This document shows positions 1 to 10,744 of a stretch of 64,000 nucleotides of DNA, piece by piece. Where the stretch lies: contig CAUWAG010000018.1 in assembly GCA_963556695.1 (NCBI GenBank), forward strand, positions 1,302,001 to 1,366,000. The letters run 5' to 3'. The position numbers and the translations under genes were made by a program. Position 1 is the first letter of the stretch, and each line of letters begins with the position of its first letter. Source of the DNA: Anthostomella pinea (Eukaryota > Ascomycota > Sordariomycetes > Xylariales > Xylariaceae). The notes under the pieces were generated by a model that searched no databases, was not told the origin of the DNA, and saw only the letters and a program-made list of their open reading frames with translations.

Positions 1-660
1 TGTCACTCTCGCCCTCTTGAATTGAAAGCATCTTCAGGTCGCTCTTGATCTCATCGGAGTCAGGGAAGTCAACGCGCAGTTGATACACGTTGTGGTGCTT
101 CTTCTTTGTGCGCCCACGCTTGCGTTTCACAATGTCTTTGTTGTCTATAATCTCTTTTTTAACGATATTAAGATCGCGGTTCTTGATTCTAACTGCTGGT
201 TTTCTCTTCTTCCTAAGCCTCAGTCGCTTCTGCACAGCTGGGGGCAGGGACCTGATGATATCACGAGGATCTGGGGGATCGTCATGTCTGATGTGCTCAA
301 AGAAACGGACATGCAGCATTATCAGATAACGGCTGCCTTTAATCAGCCAGACCTTGTAGTTCTACGTGCCTTGGTAATCAAGAAAGATAGCCTTAGCTCT
401 TTTTGTTTCGAGCTTTTTAGAGGCGATACAAAGGTTCCTATCAATCAGGGCAAAACATCGTGATCCCGGGATCGTGAACTGGTCTGTAGAGACTGAGTAC
501 TCGTGAAGGGAGTCTATCCCACTCATATATTCCTTGTACGGAGTGCAATCTTTCAGAGTTGATTAGCCCGTTTGATTCAAGATAGTGATCGTACAGGACG
601 TTGTGCTATCCCAGAAGCAGCTTGGGATGTTCATTTGAAGGCCAGTTGCGCAAGCCTCCT

Positions 661-1695
661 CTATACAGAACTGGATGCTGCGCTCAGAAACACGTTCTGG
701 TACTGGTTGTCTGATGAGGAGATGATCAGTTGAATCCCATCTTCTCTACAGCATGCTTCAAGGCGTGATATGCCCATTTTGCGCCCTCCATCTGCGTAGA
801 TGATTCTCATACGGCGAGCCTGGCCGTCAATAGGTGGCATTGCCATGAGCGTAATATTCATCTTAGTGATGTATTCCTCAAGGTGATCAGCAACACCGTG
901 CTTTGTCGGATGGAACGTGGGCCCGCAATAGCGGCTTTTGTCGTCCGTGATGATGTCGAATATCCCGTTCTCTTTCATTGAGATTGGTGTACAGGTGCCT
1001 AAATCAATATGTCTGATCTCTCTGACATACTTAGCACACTCGTGTGCTTCTTTGGAGATGAACTTCTTGATCTTTGCGCGCTTATAGGCAGCGCAAGGGA
1101 TATCAACAATGTCTTCTAGCTTCAGGTCGATCCCTGTGATCATCCTGATCGTTATCCACAGCCTTTCAGTGCTTGAATGACACAGTCGTTAGTGCAAGAG
1201 GATGAACTTTCGAAGTAGCTTATCCATCATTCGATAAGTTGTGCCAGAGAGCGAGGTCAAGAGCACCTTGTGTAGCTCCCCAATCTCATGTTTGCCCTCT
1301 CACGTGTACCCTTATTGTGATCTGCCTAGATCAGGCTCTCTTTCACCCCATTTCCAGATAAGAAAACCTCTCTTTGGGACATTGAGCTCAGTGGACCAGC
1401 TGTTGTCCCAGTTCTTCAGCAGGTTGCCCTCCAGATAGCCCCTATGCTGGTAGAAGAGATCTCCTGACCAGATCTTGATTGGGAAGTCTCTTATATACAG
1501 AGCATACCATAATCTCACGTTGAGTGCTTTATCCTCTGGTGATCGCACTTGTTGGACAGCAGTGCCCATATGGGTGGCATACACAATGCCTCCTCTTATC
1601 TGTACAGGAAACGGCTTATTCCCAAGATTCACAAGGGTTTTGGGCTCAAAGTCAGTAAGCTCGTTCATAATATAACGTCTGATCCGCTGTCCCAT
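661..1695 (-). pseudogene. pol remnant: protease-like segment and integrase core
   Basis: The segment at 1695-1312 looks like the region around a Copia aspartic protease but has no certain DTG motif. The segment at 1143-661 shows HIDLGTCTPIS followed by DIITDDKSRYC and later YADGGRKMG, which fits the first and second acidic positions of an rve integrase core. The two are in different frames with stops between them. Sequence to the left (1-600, minus) reads as the integrase C-terminal and linker region, also broken. The family assignment is by motif only. Confidence 0.6.
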
Positions 1696-2072
1696 AGAAA
1701 GAGCTGGCGAAGGGACATTGCCTTGTTGCTAAATGCATAATTGGCGCATACAACAGCCACTCCTGGCATTGCTGAAGAGATCTGGCCCCATTGCGGCACT
1801 CTCTCTCTGGTTTGTGGGAGCGCCTTCTCCCTGTGGTATGGGAAGCAGCTGACAAGGCTGCTACTAAGGTCTGCCAGTGTGGCATTGACCTTGGCAGAAA
1901 TCCAGGCAAAGCTACCTTTCCGCTTCTGATCAGGTGTGCCATAACACTTCAAACAGCGTGCAATTACAGGCGTGCTGTGGCACTCCTGATCAGCCAGAGC
2001 CCTGGCACAAATCTTTCTATCGTACCACTTCTGGAGGTCAATCATGAGGCTGCCTCCCGTGGCAGAGTTACT

Positions 2073-4031
2073 TTAGCCGTTCCTTGGGGTGCCAGCAAAC
2101 TCTTCAAGCCCTGCTGGCGGATGCGGCTGTGATTGTGAAGCATGGTGGGAGGCTCTTTGTGAAGCTTTTGTTTCTTTGTCACTATGATTGCCGCCGTTGT
2201 GTGCAGCGTTATTGTCGGCCTTCTGTTTCTTGGGGCAGTTCCTGGCAATATGGCCCGTTTCATTACAGTTGTAGCAACGTATACCACTCTGATTGCTGTG
2301 ATCAGACTGCTGAGGGCGTCTGCCGCGGCCCCTATATGAAGGGTTGTAGCCGTTCTGGTTGTTGGAGCGGCCTTGTTGAGATTCAGCTTGGTTGGCAGAG
2401 CCGCCCTTCTTGTCTGGGCTGGCCTTCTTGCCAATACGATCATGAAACTCCTTGTTGAAGTTGTTGATGATCTGTTCAAGGGTCATGGGCTGCGACTCCC
2501 TGGCAATATCGATACGGCGCACCCAGAAGCTGACCTTAGGGCGCGCCTTCTCAAGGAACAGAAGGATCAGCTCATCCTCATGTGTAACTGACTTAATGCC
2601 GCAGTCCTTATAAGCGTGTACTCACTTGCGCCATTTTGTGATGTATGTAATTGGGCAGTTGCCGTCGTACATGAGCTCTATTAGTTACTTCCAGACAAGG
2701 CCTCACTTGGACTCTCTAGTGAGCGTGTATGAGTGATGGAGGAGCTCTAACATCTCTTTACCGTCTCTGATACCTTCTATCAGGGCGATAGGGTTGAGCT
2801 TTGACTTTGGATCAGTCTTATAAGTCTTCTGTATGATCTCTGCAAGTTTCAGTTGATCAAATCAAGTGAGCTCTCGGCCTGGCTTGTAGCCAATGACTTC
2901 TATGCTGAAAGAAAGGGTCTCAAGCCACTCTTTAAAGTTATCAAGACCAGTGGGAAGCTGATCTTTGGGCCATTCACTGCTCTTCAGCTTATCCCAGGCA
3001 AGATCTTTGTTTTTGCAGGACTTCTTCTTTTCTCGGTGATGACGATGGTGCCGAGAGTGATGCCGCTTGTCATCAGAGTCATCTGACGAGCTCATATCAG
3101 ACGAGCTGAATGGGCTCATATCAGATGAGCTGGAGGAGTCAGAAGGCGGGCCTGATCTGCCAAACACGCGCTGTATACCAAACTGGGAAGGAGGCTCAAA
3201 GATTGACTGCAATTGGCACAGTCTCTCTCTCCTTTAATAGACTTTATAATGTCTCCACTGCCCCTCTGAAGGGTGACTCCTTGCCTAAGGAGCGCCAAAA
3301 GCCCCGTATCTGTGACAGGGGGATCCTGATGCTTGCTCCGCTTCTTGAAGGGGCGAGGCTCCGACTCCGCTGCTAAAAATCTCTCACGATTCTCAGGGTC
3401 AAGGCGAGCGCTACCTGCTTCAGAAGTGTTGGCGCTCTTGGCTCTCGGTTGTTGCTATTTGGCAAGTCTCTTATTGGCTTCAGTGAGAGCTTGCTTGTAT
3501 ATATCGCGTTCCTTCTGGGCATGCTTGTATTCCTTGGTGAGCTCTTGTGTGGTCTCTTAGACCTTATTGATATGATCTCTTATGTTTGAGAGGATTCCGG
3601 CTCTCTGTAAAGGTAAAGTGGTGATCTGACCTTGTCTTTTGTGTCTTTTTGGTGCGTGCGCCCTTCAAAATTTGTGCTTAAAGGGTAGGGGAGATCTCCT
3701 TATTGTCTCTTTTGTAGTAAGTGGCTTCATCTTTGTTGCTTTCCTGATCAGCGTCTCTTGTGCTATCATAAGGCTCTTCCTAGCCCTCCTCGCTCTTGTA
3801 ATAGCCAATGACTGGCTCGTATTGGCGGTCCTCAATGCCTCCTTTGGCATCTGAATACTCTGAAGCCTCGTCCTGCTCAACGGCAGCGGCGTGCTGACGA
3901 TCATCATTGCGATCCTCTGCTTCAACCACGCTCTTATGTGCTTGTAGCTGCGTGCGAGGCGTGACAATGCGCTGGCCTCTTTGGCCGCCGGGCTCGCCCT
4001 GCTCTGTAACAGTTGGTATGGTGGGATCCAT
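2073..4031 (-). pseudogene. gag remnant with CCHC zinc knuckle
   Basis: The 5' end is a run from the ATG at 4031 to 3780, starting MDPTIPTVTEQ. A serine/aspartate- and histidine-rich stretch follows at 3212-2862. Positions 2522-2073 hold a classical zinc knuckle, CYNCNETGHIARNC, flanked by basic and Gln/Asn-rich residues, as in nucleocapsid domains. The pieces lie in different frames with stops between them, so no full Gag can be made. It belongs to the element at 1-4541. Confidence 0.7.
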
Positions 4032-4099
4032 CGTATTGTTGATTTGTCAGTCAGAGGAATAACAGACTTATATAATTACAGCAACAACTCAGCAGTAAA

Positions 4100-4117
4100 C
4101 TGAACGAGATGCTACCA
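4100..4117 (-). promoter_or_regulatory. tRNA primer-binding site of the retrotransposon
   Basis: Immediately inside the LTR the element strand reads TGGTAGCATCTCGTTCAG. It starts with TGG, the complement of a tRNA 3' CCA end, as expected for a minus-strand primer site. Which tRNA is used was not determined. Confidence 0.5.
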
Positions 4118-4541
4118 TGTGAGATTCTAGAAGGGTCACAAGCCTTGAGGGTGTGTGTGACGGCTGTGGCGGCCTGCACAGACCTTCCCACATGACAAGT
4201 GGATACCTCCCAATAGGGGAAGGATCTGACCAGAGGATCCCCTTAAAGGGGCAACCTCCCACTGTACCTATCTCTCTCTCTCTCTTCCTTTCCTCTCTAG
4301 TCTTGATATTCTCGTCAATAGAGTAATAGCTGCTTGCTGCCGGCCATGTCCCAGCTCCTCAGTACGCTCGCCGTGACAGTGTGAGCGGTCGCTGCAAATG
4401 TTGTTGTTATTCTCAAGTATGCTTGGCAAGGCTAATCTACAGCTAAATACCATACTGCACCATGCCAAGGTGGATCCACTGTTCCCTTGACAGCCCCCTA
4501 GTGGGTACTGCACCTAAGGGCACCATATCTGGGATCCAACA
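4118..4541 (-). repeat. 5' long terminal repeat of the Copia-type element
   Basis: A 424-bp block begins TGTGAGATTC and ends ATCCAACA on the plus strand, so on the element strand it starts TGTTGGAT and ends TCTCACA, with the TG...CA ends of LTRs. The left boundary is set by the primer-binding site that follows directly on the element strand. A CT-rich tract (4270-4293) lies inside. The 3' LTR is not in the window, so the boundaries rest on terminal dinucleotides and the adjacent primer site only. Confidence 0.65.
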
Positions 4542-4914
4542 TCTGACGCCTTTTAATAAAAGCCAGGCCTAGTTAAACTTTAAAGCTCTGCTATCTATCC
4601 CGTATAAAAGCAGTATTTAATTGCTTATATGTTATAAGAATACTAAGAAAAGACGATCGATTTTAACGCGATATTTACAGTATTTACAGCTTCATTTTTA
4701 ATAGTGATAAGGGTGGGTACAAGTGTAGCTTTTTAGTGTGGAAACTGTCAGATACCAGCGCACCATTTGGGCCACGCACTAACCATGTCACGTGGATGAC
4801 AGCGCACTAGACTGCGACCAGCCACCAGGGCAGCCCCTAGTACTGAAAACTCGTACACAGATAGACAGTGCTCATCACAACATCATAATACACTCATCAA
4901 TTGACCCTCGTATT
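4542..4914. other. AT-rich non-coding stretch next to the LTR
   Basis: No coding frame is recognisable. The stretch is AT-rich to about 4720 and mixed after that. It may be the inside of the transposon whose right end is at 4968, with the Copia element inserted into it, but no left end was found. Confidence 0.4.
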
Positions 4915-4968
4915 CAATAGAAACTATCCCAACTTGGGGGCTGTCCCAACTTCATGCCCCCGCCGTTA
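4915..4968 (-). repeat. Terminal inverted repeat of a second Fot1-like element (right end only)
   Basis: Read on the minus strand from 4968 the sequence starts TAACGGCGGGGGCATG and then has GGGACAGCCCCC and GGGATAG blocks. The complete element at 18723-21299 starts TAACGGCGGGGCCATA and has the same block order (GGGACA, CCCCC, GGGACAG). The resemblance covers about 50 bp and ends in a TA, the target of Tc1/mariner-superfamily elements. No left partner is in the window, so this is either a fragment or an element split by the LTR retrotransposon. Confidence 0.5.
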
Positions 4969-5420
4969 ACGCGTCCTCTCACGAGATGATGTGTAGGTTG
5001 ATTGATAGAAGAGTATACCCAACAGGTTAAGAATATACGAGGATGACTTGCGCGGTCAGCGTCGGTCGAATATACGCGACGACGAAACCTATCTTTGGAA
5101 AGAGGTGAGTGTCCGGCGACGAAGATGAGCCCTTGGTCCCCTTTGCAGTCGGAACCACCAACACTGCGATCCTCCCCTCCCCCAGTGGCCACCACGAAGG
5201 TCTCAAAGTACACTGGGCGGCTTGCGTCAAGCAGGTCGTCAAACCAAAAGTCAAGTTGTGGTGAAACTCGCGGACATCCTGCGGGCTATTCTACCCGAAT
5301 CCCCTTCAGCGAGCAGTCCAGTCCATGTGACTATGGAAACCATCATACCAACAACGGCTTATAATGAGTTCTGGTTGGTATAGTTGGATGCCAGGAAAGG
5401 TATAAGTTCGGCTCAGTATG
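4969..5420. other. Intergenic stretch, no gene seen
   Basis: Short frames occur on both strands (for example minus 5213-4914 and plus 5095-5364), but none resembles a known protein and they overlap transposon sequence. Nothing functional can be supported. Confidence 0.4.
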
Positions 5421-5598
5421 TACCCAGCCCTCATAAGTCTTCGTTCGACATGTCTCTATTAGGCTGTAGATCTTGATGCTATATTCATTTCACAAGTAAT
5501 CTTTTACGCTTACTCTAGAACGGTCATTCTACTTTCGACAAATACACCCTTTAGTTGCGGAACGCGGGGTATACGGAGACTTTTGGAAGTTCAGTGTA
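5421..5598. mobile_element. MITE copy A (178 bp, Tc1-type termini)
   Basis: The left end reads TACCCAGCCCTCATAAGTCT. The right end, read inwards, is TACACTGAACTTCCAAAAGT followed by CTCCGTA. Both match the termini of the Tc1/mariner element at 22678-24085. TA dinucleotides bound it at 5421-5422 and 5597-5598. It has no coding capacity and is shorter than the other copies, with much of the central part diverged. The right TA is shared with copy B. Confidence 0.65.
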
Positions 5599-5814
5599 CA
5601 GTCGGCCTCCATAAGTCTCCGTTCGATACGCCTCTGTTGACCTTTCGATATGAACGCTATATTCGTATAAGTGGAATAAGAACTCTGGAATAAGCAGGTT
5701 TGATCCAACCAGACATGTTCGATGCTTATTCCAGAGTGCTTATTCTAATTACTATCAGTATACCTTTCCCTTGCGGGACGAGGGATGTACGGAGACTTTT
5801 GGGGGTTCAGTGTA
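5597..5814. mobile_element. MITE copy B (218 bp), abutting copy A
   Basis: Left end TACAGTCGGCCTCCATAAGT then CTCCG; right end read inwards TACACTGAACCCCCAAAAGT then CTCCGTAC. The centre is a hairpin: a GGAATAAG/AATAAGCA block is mirrored about 40 bp later by TGCTTATTCC and TGCTTATTC. The size and centre match copies C and D. It shares the TA at 5597-5598 with copy A, so one copy probably inserted at the boundary TA of the other. Confidence 0.75.
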
Positions 5815-5899
5815 TCAATTTCAATACGCTCTAGTAACTACCTCAACGTTACTCCGTACCTAACGCCACCAAGCATAAGTCCGCTGTCGTTGGTCACCG

Positions 5900-6592
5900 C
5901 TATGTGTAGCCATGCTTGAATAAATCCGTTGTGTGGATTTCGCACTCCGTGCCGCGAAGTCGAGGGCATTCATCCAGACCGGAAGCAGTGAGGATGCTCG
6001 AAGCATCCATTCTCTCGGGGGAAGTCTTGCTCCAGTTGGTGTACGAAGAATACCCACCCGTTACCCCCCAGCCCTTTCGGCACCTGAACATCTTTGCCGT
6101 CTTCACAAGGACGTCTTCGTCGGCGTACCTGTCGTTCATGGAACTGCGATCACATATTTGGTCGTCGTGAAGCACCGTAAGCAATGGTACGTTTGGTCCA
6201 AAAGCTCGCCCGCGGCGGAGGGCCATGTTGTGTGCAAGAAAAGAGGCGCCATCGTGCTGCAGCAGGGCCAACCACGTTTTCCTGCCCAACCATATCTTCG
6301 CTAGCCCCTGCTTCTCCTTCTGGCTCACCCGCCACAAGCTGTCGCGTTCCTCGACCTGGGCACGCTGCATCCACAGCCTCAACAGTTCCTCTCTGAGCAA
6401 GTGGCTTACCGTAGGGGCCCACAAAAAGGAGATGGACTGGTCGCGGTCGTGAACTTGGAGACCGACCAGCTCTGTGTCGCATATCGCCACCCCGTCAAGA
6501 ACAACGAGATGGAGAGAGAATTGAAAAGGGTCATTCGGCGAATCTCTCACATTAAGCTGAGTTGCCCTAAACCGATCGACAGGAGCTGGCAT
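5900..6592 (-). CDS. Hypothetical protein of unknown function
   Basis: A single-exon frame of 230 residues from the ATG at 6592 to the stop at 5900. The same frame stays open upstream to a stop near 6778, but no ATG is present in that part, so an upstream exon or non-coding sequence is possible. The protein is mixed hydrophilic with no clear membrane segment, signal peptide or motif. Family unknown. It sits between MITE B, 85 bp past its 3' end, and MITE C, upstream. Its length and lack of internal stops are the only evidence that it is coding. Confidence 0.35.
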   Translation of the reverse strand: MPAPVDRFRATQLNVRDSPNDPFQFSLHLVVLDGVAICDTELVGLQVHDRDQSISFLWAPTVSHLLREELLRLWMQRAQVEERDSLWRVSQKEKQGLAKIWLGRKTWLALLQHDGASFLAHNMALRRGRAFGPNVPLLTVLHDDQICDRSSMNDRYADEDVLVKTAKMFRCRKGWGVTGGYSSYTNWSKTSPERMDASSILTASGLDECPRLRGTECEIHTTDLFKHGYT

Positions 6593-6779
6593 GCCGTCTA
6601 CTGATTTGAACACTGCCTGAGTCTCGTTTTCGGCAAAGTGGTCAAAGCCTAGTTGCAAATCGTGGGGTGTTGCAGGCAAATTATCATATGTGCAGCGCGG
6701 ATATAGCTTGATGGTCAGGGATGAGGTCGGGGTTTTGAGGTGTCTGCGAATTCTTTCTTTCTCGGTCTCGGCTTTCTAT

Positions 6780-7303
6780 GTCTTGCAGACCTGACGGAGT
6801 CTCGGCCAGAGCTCAGGTAGAAGGCAATCCGGCATGAGCTGGCCCAAAATTGCAAGTTAGCCAACAATATGATGACAAGCTGATCCCTCGTCTGCTCGAA
6901 TGGGAAGAAGGGATGATTGATACGTACCCTGAATACATGATCCGGGAGCAAATCATCAGGAAAACGGGGTACGGTGGTTGTGGTTGCCGTTGCCATGTTT
7001 GCGTATTTGGACGAAAGTCTTCCGAAAAGCTGTACTCTGTAAAGGTCTGTACTCTATGCAGGCGTTGGATATGGAGATGCTGTGATCCGCGAATGGAGAT
7101 GTCTGTATTCGATGCAGTGTTTGTGGGTGGTGGGAGAAGGGAGAAGATGGAACGGACTGATCCAATGTCAGAGAGGAATCTTGTCACGCTGGGTCGAAGG
7201 ACGGACGTTACTTCCTTGTAAGTGGCCAAGGTACAGACAAACGCAAGCAGAAGGTGTGCCGGGCTAAGAGGGTCCTTCCTGCGCCGGCAGTTGAGGCTGT
7301 CAC
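6780..7303. other. Intergenic, overlapping weak frames
   Basis: Frames of 70-170 codons exist on both strands (minus 7319-6813, plus 6850-7221), but none has recognisable motifs. A short sequence around TGTACTCTGTAAAGG/TGTACTCTATGCAGG repeats imperfectly at 7029-7063. This may be the 5' region of the ORF at 5900-6592. No gene is claimed. Confidence 0.35.
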
Positions 7304-7520
7304 TACACTGAGCCCTCATAAGTCTCCGTACACCCTCTGTCCAGCAATAACGGTATATTCATCAAAACCGAATAAGCACAGTAGAATAAGCATCGCAAGT
7401 GGCTTATGGAACCAGAGCTGCTTATTCCAGTCTGCTTATGCCAGTATTCCCAAATCTCCACGTGTGATCTGGGATGCTCTCAATAGGTATGGCGCGTACG
7501 ACTTAAGAGGGCTGAGTGTA
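7304..7520. mobile_element. MITE copy C (217 bp)
   Basis: Bounded by TA at 7304-7305 and 7519-7520. The left end reads TACACTGAGCCCTCATAAGT then CTCCGTAC; the right end read inwards is TACACTCAGCCCTCTTAAGT. The central hairpin keeps GAATAAGCA, AGAATAAGCA and their mirrored forms TGCTTATTCC and TGCTTATGCC. Non-coding. Same length and architecture as copies B and D. Confidence 0.75.
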
Positions 7521-8068
7521 CCCGTTCCTTGAGGCGGCTCCTCCGAGCAGCATAGGCTGGAGTAGCTCTTTCCGTCGGTCCCCATCTTCTTCCAATGCTT
7601 GCCAGACGCCGACTGGCCTAAAAGGGTAGGCCCAGTACGTCGTGACCCAATAGCTCTTTCGCAACATGCATCTTTTGGTGCGTATATGCAGGAGCGATGT
7701 CCAACGCCATGCCACTCAGTGGTGGCATCGCCCGACCTCTCGCAGCAATGGAAGGTTCAGCGCACGCAGAGTTGGGGAGGTAGTTGCGGTATCATCGCTC
7801 AAGCACGGTTAGGCGCGGAAGGTGTTGTCTCCAACCAAGGACAAGTCATTGGGACTTCACTCCCTTAGAAGCTGCGGTCTGAATACTGGGGGTGGTACTT
7901 GTCTAACCATGGAGGCCACCATCATGATGCTCTGGAAGCGGCCACTTGCACAGTACATACATACGTCTATGATTCATTGCTACTCTCCTTCGTTTACGAA
8001 CGTATGAAAAGACTACCTAGGTAGGTAGTAGAAGTAACCCCATCCCTCGTCAACCCCATCACCACTTC
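7521..8068. other. Intergenic, 3' side of the WSC gene
   Basis: No convincing gene. It carries an ACCTAGGTAGG palindromic motif near 8016-8027 that recurs elsewhere in the window (for example near 45915) and is probably simple fungal intergenic sequence. The distal part should contain the 3' untranslated region of the gene ending at 8069. Confidence 0.35.
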
Positions 8069-9770
8069 TTAGACATGATGCCTGCGCACATACCGCCCCC
8101 GACGCACCATTCTTACAACCTTAGTAACCGGAACCACCTGCTCCCCCACCGGCAGCGGCTCCCCCACCCCATCACCCCCATGCCCACCATTATGATCCCT
8201 CTTCGCCTTACTTACGCCCTTCCCAAACACCCCAATCGCCCCAGACCCACCACAAAGCAGTCCCGCATCCCCCTTACACGGCATGCCGCAGCGGCTCTCG
8301 TCCAGCTTCGTCACACCAGCGCCAAGGCCGGCGCCGCACCAGCACTCGCGCGCGTACTCGACACCTCCATATTTGTAGCCCTTACCGCCGCAGTAGGCGA
8401 CGCAGCGCGCCGGCGTGAGAGCGTCATCGCCGATCATGGCTGCGGAGAGCACGCGGCCCTTGGACTCGTCGAAGCAGCCGAGGTATGTCCAGTCGTTGAT
8501 CTTGGCGGGCATCGTGGGCCCTAGCTTGGCTGGGGTTGTTGAAGATGGGGTCGGGGTTATGGTGCGGGTGGTGGAGGGTAAGGGTGAGGATGAAGATGTG
8601 GCGGGAGAGGGTGAGTTGGCAGAGGGTGAGGCGGCAGAGGAGCCGGCATACGGGATGCTGGAGTTTTGCCACACACTGATTAGGTTCGAGCCACCGCACT
8701 ACGTAAAGGGGCATGTCAGTCAGTCAGTCCAAATGCACACCAACCCAACTCAACCAACCAACGAATGGTCCCAAAAAAGAAAAGTACTCACAAACTGCCC
8801 CTTATCACCCGCACAAGCCATCCCACAAGCCCCCGCTTTATCATTCGCCTCGATATTCGGCGAATAATTCGTGTTCACAGCCGGCAGCGCCTTCCCGCAG
8901 TAGCACTCGCTGCCGTACTCGAGCCCAGACAAGGGAAAGCCCATGTTCGAGCAGAAACCCAGACACTGGCCGATGGTCATGTCGGACTTCACGGTGCTGG
9001 CCATGGTCAGGGCGCGGCCGGGGTACTCGGACACGCAGCCGATGTAGGCGGCGCCCTGGTTGGGGGCGGGCTGCTTGGGGTTGGGGGGTGCTGATGCTGC
9101 CGGGGAACAGGATGCAGGGGCTGGGGCTGCGGGCGATGATGATGACGATGAGGCTGGAGAAGCAGATGAAGCCGGGGCTGACGACGGCAGTGGCGATGCG
9201 GACGCGGTGCCAGATGAGGCGGCGGAAGATCCGGCCTGAAGGCTCACGGTCGAGACCCCTGCGACGGGTGTCGTGGCCGGGGGAGCCGAGGTTATTTGCG
9301 CATCCTGCGCCGCCACGGAGGCGGGCGTGGACTGTGTCACAGTGACCAAGGTGGAAGTCGGGCCGCTGGCAGCGGATGTGCCGACGCAGTACCTATGGTG
9401 TTGTTCTGTCAGTTGCAGCTCCTGACATCGAGCCTCAAGCCTCGACAAATCCAATAATCCCAGTGCAATCAATTTCAGGTCCGAAAAAGGCAAAGAAAAT
9501 AATAAGGGGGCAGCATGAACGAAGCCCAACAACATAAGAACGGAACACGAACCAGTAATTAGCCCAAAACTGCAAGGGGCAGTCCTTCCCGTCCACTCCG
9601 AGAAGCGGGTTATACTGGTACAGAAACTTCGGCAGCATATTAGCACGGCCCGCGAACCAGGAGCACGTGTCGTCCTTGGCGAAGGCCTGCATATAGGCGG
9701 TGCATTGGGGCAGCATGCCGTCCTGCGTCGGGGACGGCGGCGCCGGCGGGTTACGTAGGATCGATGACAT
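8069..9770 (-). CDS. LysM and double WSC-domain carbohydrate-binding protein
   Basis: Three exons give 482 residues: 9770-9553, 9392-8792 and 8698-8069. Joining TACTG to GTACTGC restores the typical LysM ending WYCV; the first donor is GTTCGT and the second GTGAGT. Residues ~15-75 are LysM-like (CTAYMQAFAKDDTCSWFA, NPLLGVDGKDC). A Ser/Ala/Pro linker follows. WSC 1 is at ~165-260 (YIGCVSEYPGRAL, ECYCGKAL) and WSC 2 at ~310-400 (WTYLGCFDESKGRVL, ECWCGAGL). WSC binds glucans and LysM binds chitin, so a wall-associated or secreted role is inferred. No signal peptide is visible at this ATG, although the context (CAAGATGTC) is good; a 5' exon may be missing. The C-terminus is basic. Confidence 0.82.
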
Positions 9771-10744
9771 CTTGTCTTGTCTCTTGCTTGTTTTCTGATC
9801 TTGTGTCAGGTTCTCGTCTTGTCATGTTGTCTCGACTGGTTGGAGTGATTGGGTGATTGAGTGATGCAGACGAAGAAGAACGGTAAGGCGTGGATGCCGC
9901 CTCGTTGGGAGGGAACCTCGAGGACTGGGTACGGGTCGGCAAAGCCCATATCGAGTTCATAAGTCGCGCCGTCGCTTTGTGTCGCGGCATCGGAGGGGCG
10001 ATCAGAACCAAGGCGTCGACAAAGGCCGAACTTCAAGGGCGATGAATGAGCCGAAAGGTCTAGGGCCTAGGCCTTCTCCTTCTTCCTCGAGATACGGACC
10101 ATGAGTCTGGCAGCGATTGAGATGGGCTAGACTCGTGTCGAGTTGATAATACAAAGACCGGGTGAAAGAGATCCATTGCTGGGACGACACGTGCCCGTCA
10201 GCGCCCCTTTCAAGCTGACATGCGGCCCCTATCAGACGGGAGAGAAAGGAACAAAGGCGGCTGCCTACCATCGCTAGACCCGGAGCAGGTGCCCGGCGGA
10301 TGGCACATGCTGGAAGATGTACTGCTCTGTATCTCGCGCGATATATCACTTCGAGCCGGACGGCATCTGTACTGCGATACTTGCCCTCGGTTCGCGACTC
10401 GATGCCCCATCATTGCCACCTTCGCACGCACCCGATGCACCTCCATGGGTAGGGGACTGCTGGACATGCACTGTAGCTCTTCAGTGCTTCCTTGGTATTG
10501 GTCTTCGCAATCACAAAGTGTAAGCTCAAATGATCGTGCATCAAACTTGATAATGACATCTCGACGTCTGATTCATGAATTATTAGCCCAGTGCCAAGAA
10601 TAATGCTGGGCGGGTATATGAGCTGCTTCTTGGTTTCCTACCCATCGACATCATTCATCTCCGTATAGTACGATCGAATGATAAGCCGCCATGCCATTCG
10701 CCTTAAAATATCCTTCCAAACCAATATCGCTCTCATCACAAGTC
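9771..10744. other. Intergenic between WSC gene and UNC93-like gene
   Basis: About 970 bp. Bases 9771-9850 on the minus strand look like the 5' leader of the WSC gene (CAAG and ACAAG runs before the ATG). Frames at plus 10220-10603 and minus 10349-10002 are unrecognisable. An undetected first exon of the WSC gene with a signal peptide could lie here, but none was identified. Confidence 0.35.

Larger units (their letters stand above)
1..4541 (-). mobile_element. Copia-type LTR retrotransposon, 5' part, decayed, cut by the window edge
   Basis: Read on the minus strand, the order is 5' LTR (4541-4118), primer-binding site, gag with a CCHC knuckle, a protease-like segment, an integrase core and then the integrase-to-reverse-transcriptase linker running off position 1. 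Protease-integrase before reverse transcriptase is the Ty1/Copia order. No long open frame survives; each recognisable segment is short and separated by stops and frame changes. The reverse transcriptase, RNase H and 3' LTR must lie to the left of the window. Bases 1-660 continue the minus-strand pol but contain several stops. The TSD partner is outside the window; the five bases next to the LTR (4542-4546) read TCTGA. Confidence 0.8.

Noticed and set aside
2042..2479. 145-codon minus frame overlapping the zinc-knuckle segment
   Set aside because: The other minus frame contains the CCHC knuckle; this one is a Thr/Ala-rich shadow.
8075..9345. Several 100-210-codon plus-strand frames opposite the WSC gene
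   Set aside because: They are antisense shadows of the GC-rich WSC and linker exons, with low-complexity Arg/Pro/Ser composition.
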